Assembly (NCBI GenBank): GCA_017527435.1
Contig: JAFXQB010000001.1
Span: forward strand, 378,696-442,695
Length of the DNA stretch: 64,000 nt
From: Salinivirgaceae bacterium
Lineage (GTDB): Bacteria > Bacteroidota > Bacteroidia > Bacteroidales > SZUA-534
Reading direction: 5' to 3'
How positions within the stretch are numbered: position 1 is the stretch's first letter; each line of letters begins with the position of its first letter. Below, piece by piece: positions 27,501 to 34,978 of the stretch. The position numbers were made by a program, and so were the translations under genes. Under the pieces are notes generated by a model. The model saw only the letters and a list, made by a program, of their open reading frames with translations, was not told where the DNA came from and did not search any database.

Positions 27501-28545
27501 CCGAATTAGGAATTGTGATGGTTCCAAGACTGCTGCAACCCGAAAATGCCGCAAAACCAATGCTTTCAACCGTATTGGGGATATTAATCGATGACAGATT
27601 GGTATAAGCGAAAGCCGACTCACCGATACTGACTACCGGACCTGTCATTGTTACCGTCTGAATGGTTTCATTACGTTCGAAAGCCGATTTTCTAATATTT
27701 TTGACGCTTTCAGGAATTTCAACATTGGCACTGTTGCCTGCGTAGGCAACAAGGTTTTCTTTTTCGGCATCAGCATAAACAAAATCACCGTCAACCACAC
27801 CATTCACTACCATTGCCCCCCACGGGCTACCGGTAGCGCTACCTGTGTAAACTACATTCTTTACACCTTTAAATGCATTATTGCCAATAATGAAAACCGA
27901 ATTTGGAACACTAATCGTTTTCAGACTATTGCACATGTAAAAAGCATAATCGCCAATCTTGTCTACAGAGTTAGGCATAATTATATATTTAAGGTTCGGG
28001 CAACTTGAAAATGCGCTATTCTCAATGCTGTCAACAGCCGTTATTAACACCGTAGATACATTTTGACAGTCAGCAAAGGCTTTGCGGCCAATAATACTCA
28101 CATTATCAGGAATTCTAGCAAGAGTATCGGTGCCAATGTAGGCAGCAAGATAATATTTATAATTGTCTGTATAGATATAATCGCCGTCAACCACGCCGTT
28201 CACAACATTGGCGCCCCATGGTTTGCCTGTTGCCGTACCCGAATAGATAACATTTTTCACACCCAAGAAAGCATCATAAGCAATTTCGGTGATAGTGCTT
28301 GGCACAGTAACCGTCATCAGCGGGCTGAAACTCAGGTAGGCTGTATCAATCGCGGTAACCGTGTAATCGGTTCCATTGATATTGATGTTTGATGGAACTT
28401 CGATGCTTGTTTCATCGCCTTTGTACCTGTGAATGCTGACTGTGTGGGCCACGTTGTCAGTAATAGTGTACTCGTAAGGTACATTTTGCGCCATACTGAA
28501 GCTCACAAACAAGCTCATTAGCATTGATAAAAATACTTTTTTCAT
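24562..28545 (-). CDS. BspA-like leucine-rich-repeat surface protein with type IX sorting domain
   Basis: 1327 residues from the ATG at 28545, which begins a signal peptide (MKKVFLSMLMSLFVSFSMAQ). The body is made of LRR_5/BspA repeats, e.g. VTEIGSNAFSSCTSLNTINI, in three blocks; between blocks 2 and 3 lies an InlB-type B-repeat (YTLTVLTNNAEFGTVTGSG). The end matches a type A T9SS C-terminal domain (EILIYNAMGRLVDR ... GIYIVKVGNVAKRVMINE). Such proteins mediate adhesion in oral and gut Bacteroidota. Two stretches, about 26800-27140 and 27930-28260, are near-identical DNA, a sign of internal duplication. The gene contains many CCGG sites. Confidence 0.9.
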   Translation of the reverse strand: MKKVFLSMLMSLFVSFSMAQNVPYEYTITDNVAHTVSIHRYKGDETSIEVPSNININGTDYTVTAIDTAYLSFSPLMTVTVPSTITEIAYDAFLGVKNVIYSGTATGKPWGANVVNGVVDGDYIYTDNYKYYLAAYIGTDTLARIPDNVSIIGRKAFADCQNVSTVLITAVDSIENSAFSSCPNLKYIIMPNSVDKIGDYAFYMCNSLKTISVPNSVFIIGNNAFKGVKNVVYTGSATGSPWGAMVVNGVVDGDFVYADAEKENLVAYAGNSANVEIPESVKNIRKSAFERNETIQTVTMTGPVVSIGESAFAYTNLSSINIPNTVESIGFAAFSGCSSLGTITIPNSVSTIDMSAFNGCGSLTIYCDFASKPDGWNDNWNPSWNPCPVVWLKSPASLFDCTINESAQTVGIRKYNGNEKDVVIPSVISINGTDYTVTSIDTAIRYNLNSVTVPNTVTSIYQDAFYGVKNVVYSGSATGSPWGALVANGVVDGDYIYTDSYKYYLAAYVGTDTLARIPDNVRIIGRQAFANSQNVSTVLMTAVDSIENSAFSSCSNLKYVIISNSVDKIGDYAFGWCSSLKRVTIPTSVFSMGSNVFTGCSNLTIRCDAASKPASWPDNWVASWNPCQVVWNTPAPIKYTLTVLTNNAEFGTVTGSGTYDSGDTIVVTATPKEGYAFECWDNGSIQATYRVGIWKDMTLTAYFRKLFDPNRIVGNMKYTIDTVSHTAVLAGYVGTIHYANIPEKITTDNVQYNVTSIGYNAFEGCTSLDSVKIPALVKLICNDAFANCTGIVSLTVPNTVDSIGGNAFLKVKNIVYHGSAIGEPWGALTVNGTFDGDFIYSSDNLTVYTGTDSVVAIPDSITSIGNSAFEGCTTVTEVVIPETVTEIGDNAFSGCENLTSVNIPTSVTTINEGAFANCSSLDSVAIPASVTEIGSNAFSSCTSLNTINIPRSVTSIGSGAFEGCSKLDTVVIPESVTEIGSNAFSGCANLSSVNIPSSIASINDGAFANCTSLDAVVLPENLTEIGNSAFTSCTSLSTIEIPQTVANIGAAAFAGCTKLDSVAIPVSVTAIGDSAFSGCTSLTSIGIPTSITAIGANTFSGCVKLDSVAIPASVTEIGGNAFSGCASLSTIDIPSSVTQIGDGAFAFCSSLETVQIGEMDSVKNTQKSKTIEVLGSDDVTVGARAFYGCEGLKSVFIPRSVTFIGDSAFAGCKGLTIYCEAESQPAGWAEHWNPENCKVVWGYKAAVENGGEVTAVAESAANAVSIYAHHNVIVIENADAEILIYNAMGRLVDRNVDTPVYAEFLMNTEGIYIVKVGNVAKRVMINE

Positions 28546-28851
28546 ATAACTGATACACTGAATCCGTGTCGTGCGCAACTTTTAAATTGTATGTTTTATT
28601 TATTACTTTCCGCTATAATTCCGCTATAATATTATGCAAAACAACCATTTAGTCTTGCATAAACAAAACTGTCAACCAACCTGAAATAATCACATGGATG
28701 AGCCACATTATTATTTAGTATAAATTTCATAGTAGCTGCAAAAATAAGTTTTTTTATGATATGTGTTACGGACTTCGAACAATAATGATAATGGGCAAAG
28801 AGAAGGCGGAAAATATCTCAAAAACATTTTATGAAACCGATTGCATTAAAA
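28546..28851. other. AT-rich spacer upstream of the LRR gene
   Basis: No ORF or convincing promoter box. It contains a short direct repeat CCGCTATAATT / CCGCTATAATA near 28611-28632 of unknown meaning. Confidence 0.4.
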
Positions 28852-28852
28852 G

Positions 28853-28882
28853 TTGCACAAACCGAAATTTGTCTTACTTTCG
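28853..28882 (+). promoter_or_regulatory. Promoter of the hexuronate operon
   Basis: TTG (28853-28855), 19 bp, TACTTTCG (28875-28882). The -7 box has one mismatch from TAnnTTTG. The transcript would carry a leader of about 110 nt rich in repeated TAAAC. Confidence 0.55.
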
Positions 28883-28897
28883 CAATCTGTAAATGAA

Positions 28898-28995
28898 CAC
28901 GTATGCAATGCTAAACACAGACGCAAACATTAAACTTGTTAAACACTGAACATCTAAACTTCTAAACTTTTAACACTAAACACTAAACTTTAAAC
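28898..28995 (+). repeat. TAAAC-rich low-complexity leader
   Basis: Around ten TAAAC/TAAACTT words in about 100 bp just before the transporter ATG. The same word cluster occurs at 62147-62225. Looks like an expanded intergenic simple repeat rather than a structured element. Confidence 0.55.
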
Positions 28996-28999
28996 AATT

Positions 29000-30448
29000 A
29001 TGACCACCAATCAGAAAATGAGCAGTTTCCGTTGGGCGATATGCGGCCTGCTCTTTTTGGCTACCACGGTCAACTACCTTGACCGTCAGGTGCTTTCACT
29101 CACGTGGAAGGACTTTATCGCTCTCGACTTCCACTGGAATGACAACGATTATGGCAACATAACCGCCACATTCTCAATCTTCTACGCATTTATTTCGCTG
29201 TTCGCGGGCAAGTTCATCGACTGGATGGGCACCAAAAAGGGCTACATCTGGGCGATTGTGATTTGGTCGTTTGGAGCCTGCCTGCACGCGGCTTGCGGCT
29301 GGGCCACAATGCGGCTCACGGGCATTGCCGACATTGAAGCGCTGCGTGCCGTGACCAAAGGCTCGGAACTTGCTCTAACAATTTCAACCATAAGCGTTTG
29401 GCTATTCCTTGCCTGCCGCATAATTCTTGCCACTGGCGAGTCGGGCAACTTCCCTGCGGCCATCAAGGTCACGGCCGAGTACTTCCCGAAAAAGGACCGC
29501 GCCTATGCCACATCAATCTTCAACGCGGGCGCATCGGTTGGCGCGCTTGCCGCACCGCTCACCATCCCCATTCTGGCCAAGAATATGGGCTGGGAAATGG
29601 CGTTCATCATCATTGGTGCCATCGGCTTTATTTGGGCTGGCGCGTGGCTGTTCCTTTATTCGGCACCCGCTCAAAGCCGATTTGTGAACAGCGCCGAACT
29701 TGCTTATATTGAATCAGATAAAGAAGAAACAACAGAAAAATCCGAAACAAAAGCCGCGACCGAAGAAGCCAAATTCTCGATTCTCGACTGCTTCAAATAC
29801 CGTCAGACGTGGGCATTTATCGTCGGCAAACTAATGACCGACGGTGTTTGGTGGTTCTTCTTGTTCTGGGCACCCGCCTACTTCTCTGAACTGGGCCATC
29901 CGTCGTCATCAGGAATGGGGCAACTGCTCATCTTTATACTCTATCTGATTGTAACTGTGGTATCTATCTTTGGCGGATACCTGCCAAAACTGTTTGTTGA
30001 GAGAATGGGTATGCACCCCTACACGGGCCGTATGCGCGCAATGCTGATTTTTGCCTTCCTGCCTGTGTTTGCAATGTTTGCGCAGCCGCTGGCTGGAACA
30101 TCGGTTTGGTGGCCGTGCATTATCATCGGCCTGGCTGGCGCGGGGCATCAGGCCTGGTCGGCAAATCTTTACTCAACCATCGGCGATATGTTCCCGAAAT
30201 CGGCCATTGCCACCATCACTGGCATTGGCACAATGTTCGGCGGATTGTGCTCATTTGCAATCAATAAGGGCTCGGGAATGTTGTTCACCCACGCCGAAGA
30301 ACTTGGCGACGCGTTCACCTTCTTCGGCGCCACTGGCAAGCCCGCGGGCTATATGATTGTGTTCTGCTACTGCGCCGTGGCCTATCTGCTGGCGTGGACA
30401 ATTATGAAGGTGCTTGTGCCGAAGTATAAACCGATAGTTAAGGATTAG
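29000..30448 (+). CDS. MFS hexuronate transporter (ExuT-like)
   Basis: 482-residue major facilitator protein with 12 membrane helices, of the anion:cation symporter branch: TTVNYLDRQVLSLTWKDF near the N-terminus, GKFIDWMGTKKGYIWAIVIW, and GESGNFPAAIKVTAEYFPKKDRAYAT. It imports glucuronate/galacturonate or a related sugar acid; assignment rests on the uronate genes downstream. The charged linker about residues 235-255 (SDKEETTEKSETKAATEEAK) is longer than usual. Confidence 0.88.
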   Translation: MTTNQKMSSFRWAICGLLFLATTVNYLDRQVLSLTWKDFIALDFHWNDNDYGNITATFSIFYAFISLFAGKFIDWMGTKKGYIWAIVIWSFGACLHAACGWATMRLTGIADIEALRAVTKGSELALTISTISVWLFLACRIILATGESGNFPAAIKVTAEYFPKKDRAYATSIFNAGASVGALAAPLTIPILAKNMGWEMAFIIIGAIGFIWAGAWLFLYSAPAQSRFVNSAELAYIESDKEETTEKSETKAATEEAKFSILDCFKYRQTWAFIVGKLMTDGVWWFFLFWAPAYFSELGHPSSSGMGQLLIFILYLIVTVVSIFGGYLPKLFVERMGMHPYTGRMRAMLIFAFLPVFAMFAQPLAGTSVWWPCIIIGLAGAGHQAWSANLYSTIGDMFPKSAIATITGIGTMFGGLCSFAINKGSGMLFTHAEELGDAFTFFGATGKPAGYMIVFCYCAVAYLLAWTIMKVLVPKYKPIVKD

Positions 30449-30502
30449 GCACTAGGCATTTGGCACTAGGCATTAGATTAGGCAACAGGCACTAGGCATT
30501 AG
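30444..30502 (+). repeat. GGCACTAGGCATTAG repeat cluster, left of the S23 gene
   Basis: Three copies of a GGCACTAGGCATT(AG) word (30448, 30462, 30488) between the transporter stop and the four-helix gene. The mirror image lies on the other side of that gene (30948-30978). Confidence 0.8.
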
Positions 30503-30524
30503 TTAAAAGACAAAATAATTGATT

Positions 30525-30938
30525 ATGGGTACTACAATAAAATCATATAAAGATTTGCAAGTCTGGAATAAGGCTATGGATTTAACCACTATGGTTTACG
30601 ATGCATTGAAAACGTTCCCGCCAAAAGAAGAATATGGACTGTCTTCGCAGATGCGCCGCAGTTCCGTGTCGATACCATCGAATATTGCCGAAGGTTATGG
30701 TCGCAATTCGACTTTAGACTATTGCCGATTTTTACAGATTGCCTTGGGCTCTGCCTATGAACTTGAAACTCAAGTGGAATTGGCACATCGACTAAACTAT
30801 ATTGATAACGAAACAACTCAAATGTTGGCTGCTCAATTGTCTGAAGTTGGTCGAATGCTTAACTCTATGATTAACAAGATAAAACCCGACAAAGACAAGT
30901 CGCAAAATACTAATAATCAAACGGATAATATAGAATAA
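30525..30938 (+). CDS. Four-helix bundle protein (23S rRNA intervening-sequence/S23 family)
   Basis: 137 residues: KSYKDLQVWNKAMDLTTMVY, the family core QMRRSSVSIPSNIAEGYGRNS and a C-terminal hydrophilic tail. Homologues were first found inside 23S rRNA intervening sequences and are related to the Avd protein of diversity-generating retroelements; they form pentameric helical bundles that bind nucleic acid. It sits inside the uronate operon, flanked by inverted GGCA(C/T)TAG repeats, so it looks inserted. ATG at 30525 preferred over TTG 30519. Confidence 0.88.
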   Translation: MGTTIKSYKDLQVWNKAMDLTTMVYDALKTFPPKEEYGLSSQMRRSSVSIPSNIAEGYGRNSTLDYCRFLQIALGSAYELETQVELAHRLNYIDNETTQMLAAQLSEVGRMLNSMINKIKPDKDKSQNTNNQTDNIE

Positions 30939-30947
30939 CGGCTCACT

Positions 30948-30978
30948 CTAGTGCCTAATGCCTAGTGGCTAATGCCTA
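30948..30978 (-). repeat. GGCACTAGGCATTAG repeat cluster, right of the S23 gene (inverted)
   Basis: CTAGTGCCTAATGCCTAG then TGGCTAATGCC: the reverse complement of the words at 30444-30502. Together they bracket a unit of about 535 bp containing only the S23 gene. Confidence 0.8.
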
Positions 30979-30991
30979 AAAACTAAACACA

Positions 30992-32392
30992 ATGAAATCA
31001 TTTATAAACGAAAACTTCCTGCTGAAAACGAAAACCGCGCAGGAACTCTACCACGAATTCGCAGAAAATCAGCCGATTATCGACTACCACTCGCACCTGA
31101 TTCCGCAGCAGATTGCCGAGAACCGCAAGTTCGACAATATTGCGCAAATTTGGCTCTCGGGCGACCATTACAAGTGGCGTGCAATGCGGGCCAACGGTAT
31201 CAATGAGCGGTTTGTGACGGGCAACGCCACCGACCGCGAGAAGTTCGACGCGTGGGCGCAGACGGTGCCCTACACCCTGCGCAACCCGCTCTACCACTGG
31301 ACTCACCTTGAGTTGAAACTCTATTTCGGAATCGACACGCTGCTGAATCCCGAATCGGCCGACGAGATTTGGAACCGCACGTCGGAAATGCTCAAGTCGG
31401 ACGAGTTCAGCGTGTGGGGAATGTTGCGGAAAATGAAAGTTGAAACGGCCTGCACCACCGACGACCCTGTGGATAATCTACAATATCACAAGCAGATAGC
31501 CGCGTCGGGCTGTCCTGCCAAGATTCTGCCCACCTGGCGTCCTGACAAGGCTTCGGACGTGACCAACGCCAAAGCCTGGAACGCCTACATCGACCGTCTG
31601 GCCGAAGTTGCGGGCGTTGAGATAAACAGTTTCAAGACGATGTTCGACGCGCTCGACCGTCGAATCGACTATTTCCACGCCGCTGGCTGCCGTCTGGCCG
31701 ACTTCGGGCTCGATTTCCTCTATTCGGAAGATTACACCGATGCCGAAATCGAAACCATTTTTGCCAAAGTGCGCAGTGGCAACAGTCTGACCGCCAACGA
31801 GATACTAAAATTCCGCTCGGCGGCGCTCTATCGCTTTGCGCTGCAGGTGCACGCCAAAGGCTGGGCGCAACAGTTCCACGCAGGGCCTGTGCGCAACAAC
31901 AACACGCGCCTGCTCACCGCCCTCGGCCCCGACACTGGTTTCGACTCAATCGGCGATTTCCCGCAAGCCTTGAGTATGAGCCGTTTCCTCAACCGTCTCG
32001 ACTCGACCAACCAACTGGCACGCACCATTCTTTACAATATCAATCCTGCTGATAATGAAGTATTTGCCACAATGATTGGCAATTTTCAGGACGGTACGGT
32101 GCCTGGCAAGATGCAGTGGGGCTCGGCCTGGTGGTTCCTCGACCAAAAAGACGGCATTGAGAAACAACTTAACTGCTTGAGTTGCCACGGTTTGCTGAGT
32201 CGCTTTGTGGGGATGCTCACCGACTCGCGCAGTTTCCTTTCGTACCCGCGTCACGACTATTTCCGCCGCATTCTGTGCAACCTGCTCGGCAACGACGTTG
32301 AGAACGGCGAACTGCCAAACGATATTGATTTACTGGGAAATATGGTGGCTGATATCAGTTATCGAAATGCAAAAAACTATTTTAAATTTTAG
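30992..32392 (+). CDS. uxaC: Glucuronate (uronate) isomerase
   Basis: Cytoplasmic metal-dependent amidohydrolase-superfamily isomerase converting D-glucuronate to fructuronate and D-galacturonate to tagaturonate. 466 residues, the usual length. Motifs: PIIDYHSHLIPQQIAENRKF (metal-binding HxH), CTTDDPVDNL, VHAKGWAQQFHAGPVRNNNTR and the C-terminal SRSFLSYPRHDYFRRILCNL. First catabolic enzyme of the operon. Confidence 0.97.
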   Translation: MKSFINENFLLKTKTAQELYHEFAENQPIIDYHSHLIPQQIAENRKFDNIAQIWLSGDHYKWRAMRANGINERFVTGNATDREKFDAWAQTVPYTLRNPLYHWTHLELKLYFGIDTLLNPESADEIWNRTSEMLKSDEFSVWGMLRKMKVETACTTDDPVDNLQYHKQIAASGCPAKILPTWRPDKASDVTNAKAWNAYIDRLAEVAGVEINSFKTMFDALDRRIDYFHAAGCRLADFGLDFLYSEDYTDAEIETIFAKVRSGNSLTANEILKFRSAALYRFALQVHAKGWAQQFHAGPVRNNNTRLLTALGPDTGFDSIGDFPQALSMSRFLNRLDSTNQLARTILYNINPADNEVFATMIGNFQDGTVPGKMQWGSAWWFLDQKDGIEKQLNCLSCHGLLSRFVGMLTDSRSFLSYPRHDYFRRILCNLLGNDVENGELPNDIDLLGNMVADISYRNAKNYFKF

Positions 32393-32396
32393 GAAA

Positions 32397-32425
32397 GGCA
32401 TTAGGCACTAGACATCAGGCATTAG
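32397..32425 (+). repeat. Third GGCATTAGGCACTAG repeat cluster
   Basis: GGCATTAGGCACTAG then ACATCAGGCATTAG, in the same orientation as the cluster at 30444, placed directly after the uxaC stop. Confidence 0.7.
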
Positions 32426-32499
32426 TATTTATAAAAAAATTAAAATTGTAATTAGGTTATAAATAAATTAAATCTGTGTTAATCAGTTGAATCAGTGTT

Positions 32500-32515
32500 C
32501 CCGATAGTTATCGGG
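32500..32515. repeat. CCCGATAGTTATCGGG palindrome (copy 1)
   Basis: Perfect 7-bp arms with a GT centre, in the uxaC-kdgK spacer. Identical arms occur at 44841 and 61881. Confidence 0.8.
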
Positions 32516-32559
32516 ACTGCGTTCAACTTTAATCAGAAATCATAAATCAAAAATCGAAA

Positions 32560-33594
32560 ATGAAAAAAACAGTAACATTTGGTGAGATTATGCTTCGTCT
32601 GGCGGCGCCTGGCTACGAGCGTTTTTTGCAGACAAGTAGTTTTAACGCCACATTCGGCGGCGGCGAAGCCAACGTGGCCGTATCGCTCGCAAACTACGGC
32701 ATTCCCGTGAGTTTCGTGACGCGGCTGCCCCAAAACGACATTGCCGCAGCCTGCCTGCGCGAACTTCGCGGTCTGGGTGTCGATGTCAGCGATGTAATCT
32801 TCGGTGGCGACCGCATTGGTATCTATTACCTTGAAACTGGCGCAGTTAGCCGTGCTTCGAAGGTGATTTACGACCGCGCTCATTCGGCTGTGTCCGAAAT
32901 CAAGACAGGAATGGTTGATTGGAAACGTGTGTTCGACGGTGCGGGCTGGTTCCACTGGACTGGCATTACGCCTGCCATTTCGCAAGGCGCTGCCGACGTT
33001 TGTCTGGAAGCCCTGAAGGCGGCCAAAGAGTTGGGACTGACCATTTCGTGCGACCTCAACTACCGCAAGAATCTCTGGAAGTACGGCAAGCGTGCCGATG
33101 AAGTAATGCCCTCACTTGTAGCGTATTGCGATGTGATTCTGGGCAACGAAGAAGATGCCGAAAAGGCTCTTCTGATTAAGCCCGAAGGCGTGAACATTGA
33201 AGGCGGTAAGGTGGTTGCCGAAGCCTATCTGTCGGTATCTCAGCAGATTATGAAGCGTTTCCCGAACGCTAAGAAGGTCATCACAACCTTGCGCAGCAGC
33301 ATCAACGCCAACCACAACAACTGGGCGGGCGTTCTGTATGACGGCAAAACGCTGTTCAAATCGCCTGAGTATCAGATAACTGACATTGTTGACCGCGTTG
33401 GCGGCGGCGACTCGTTTATGGGCGGCCTCATCTACGGCCTGCAAACATACACGGGCGACGACCAAAAGGCACTGAACTTTGCCGTGGCCGCAAGTTGCTT
33501 AAAACATACCATTTACGGCGATTACAACCGCGTGAGCGTTGCCGAAGTTGAGAAACTTATGTCGGGCGACGCGAGCGGGCGCGTATCACGATAA
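32560..33594 (+). CDS. kdgK: 2-keto-3-deoxygluconate kinase (PfkB family)
   Basis: Phosphorylates 2-keto-3-deoxygluconate to KDPG. 344 residues; PfkB signatures are FGGGEANVAVSLANYGIP near the N-terminus and the C-terminal DRVGGGDSFMGGLIYGL with the catalytic Asp. Slot in a uronate operon next to the aldolase supports the substrate. Follows a 167-bp spacer with the palindrome at 32500. Confidence 0.93.
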   Translation: MKKTVTFGEIMLRLAAPGYERFLQTSSFNATFGGGEANVAVSLANYGIPVSFVTRLPQNDIAAACLRELRGLGVDVSDVIFGGDRIGIYYLETGAVSRASKVIYDRAHSAVSEIKTGMVDWKRVFDGAGWFHWTGITPAISQGAADVCLEALKAAKELGLTISCDLNYRKNLWKYGKRADEVMPSLVAYCDVILGNEEDAEKALLIKPEGVNIEGGKVVAEAYLSVSQQIMKRFPNAKKVITTLRSSINANHNNWAGVLYDGKTLFKSPEYQITDIVDRVGGGDSFMGGLIYGLQTYTGDDQKALNFAVAASCLKHTIYGDYNRVSVAEVEKLMSGDASGRVSR

Positions 33595-33612
33595 CAATTT
33601 AAAAACATAGAT

Positions 33613-34284
33613 ATGAGTAGATTCAAACGTTTAGACGTTCTAAACACAATGCTTTCGACTGGCATTGTGCCATTGTACTACAATGCTGACGTTGAGAAAG
33701 TTAAACAGGTTGTGCTGGCTTGCTACAAAGGCGGCGCGCGTGTTTTTGAGTTTACAAACCGCGGCGATTTTGCCCACGAAGTGTTTGCCGAAGTGAACAA
33801 ATGGTGCGCCACTGAGTGCCCCGAAATGGCTATGGGCGTGGGCTCGGTGGTTGACCCCGCAACGGCTGCGCTCTACATTCAGTTGGGCGCGAACTTCATT
33901 GTGTCGCCGTCGCTCAACCCCGATATGGCCAAGGTTTGCAACCGTCGCAAGATTGCGTGGCTGCCTGGCTGCGGAACGCTGTCGGAAATCAATCTGGCCG
34001 AAGAGTTGGGCTGTGAGATTGTGAAGATTTTCCCTGGCAAGGAAGTCGGCGGACCATCGTTTGTGAAGGCCGTAAAAGCCCCCTGCCCGTGGACCAACAT
34101 TATGCCGTCGGGCGGCGTGGCACCCGAGCGCGAGAGTCTCGAAGCCTGGTTCAAAGCGGGCGTTGCCTGCGTCGGACTCGGCTCGCAACTGACACCTAAA
34201 GACGTGATTGAGAAAGGCGACTGGGCCTTCATCGAGAACAAGGTGAAAGAGTCGTTGGCGATTGTGAAAGAATTGCGGAAATAG
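33613..34284 (+). CDS. kdgA: KDPG/4-hydroxy-2-oxoglutarate aldolase
   Basis: Class I aldolase cleaving KDPG to pyruvate and glyceraldehyde 3-phosphate. 223 residues, TIM barrel; general-base Glu in GGARVFEFTNRGD, the QLGANFIVSPSLNPDMAKVC strand, Schiff-base Lys in EIVKIFPGKEVGGPSFVKA and phosphate site MPSGGVAPERES. Starts 18 bp after kdgK; ends the operon at the terminator 34301-34338. Confidence 0.95.
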   Translation: MSRFKRLDVLNTMLSTGIVPLYYNADVEKVKQVVLACYKGGARVFEFTNRGDFAHEVFAEVNKWCATECPEMAMGVGSVVDPATAALYIQLGANFIVSPSLNPDMAKVCNRRKIAWLPGCGTLSEINLAEELGCEIVKIFPGKEVGGPSFVKAVKAPCPWTNIMPSGGVAPERESLEAWFKAGVACVGLGSQLTPKDVIEKGDWAFIENKVKESLAIVKELRK

Positions 34285-34300
34285 TTGGATAGAATTTCTA

Positions 34301-34338
34301 AAAAAAGAGCCCGCAACAAAGTACGGGCTCTTTTTTTT
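34301..34338. terminator. Bidirectional terminator
   Basis: AAAAAAGAGCCCG, loop, CGGGCTCTTTTTTTT. A-run and T-run on both sides let it serve kdgA (+) and the convergent gene at 34357-34779 (-). Confidence 0.88.
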
Positions 34339-34356
34339 GTTGTCCATAATCAGATT

Positions 34357-34779
34357 TCATTCATCGTATCCGTCACGGAACTTTCCGCCTTTTTCCTGCC
34401 CGTGGTCATCGTCTTCCTCATCATTGTAGCTGATGTGGATGGCAATCCACTTGTCATTGAGCGGGACTTTGGCCACGCCCGATAAATCGTACTCACTCAA
34501 TAGGTTGAATACGGTTTTCTCGTTCAGGTCGGTGCCCGATTTCGGATAGCAGAACCAAAGTTTGCCATCGGTTTCAACGGCGTTCATAGCCTCGCTGAGA
34601 AGTTCGTCAGCCTCGTCGCGGCTCTCGGCAAAAATCTGCACGTAACTGTAATAGTCTTCCACTTCAGTATGCACATCAATGCCTTCATTTTTAACCAATT
34701 GCAGAAACTCTTTGGGGGAATTGAGAATCAAAACGGTCTTACCGCCGGTAAGACTGAGTTTTTTCAAGATAGGGTTCAT
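34357..34779 (-). CDS. Small cytoplasmic protein resembling DUF3052
   Basis: 140 residues. The run LSLTGGKTVLILNSPKEFL, DYYSYVQIFAESRDEADELL, VETDGKLWFCYPKSG, VFNLLSEYDLSGVAKVPLND matches the layout of DUF3052-type proteins (an a/b domain resembling a stripped methyltransferase). The tail is acidic and Gly-rich (NDEEDDDHGQEKGG). Monocistronic; no function can be assigned. Confidence 0.6.
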   Translation of the reverse strand: MNPILKKLSLTGGKTVLILNSPKEFLQLVKNEGIDVHTEVEDYYSYVQIFAESRDEADELLSEAMNAVETDGKLWFCYPKSGTDLNEKTVFNLLSEYDLSGVAKVPLNDKWIAIHISYNDEEDDDHGQEKGGKFRDGYDE

Positions 34780-34978
34780 TTATTGCATCAATAAATATGA
34801 ATTAGTAGCGCCAAAGTAAATGAAAGTTTTATTCGATACGCACTGGACTCGAAAAAAAATTATGTGGTTCGATTTTTAGAACGCAAACAACACTGATTTA
34901 GCGGATTAGGCAGATTATTATTCGTCATATCGCCTTCCACAACGGCTAATGTCTATAATCCTTCACGCATTCTGTTCT

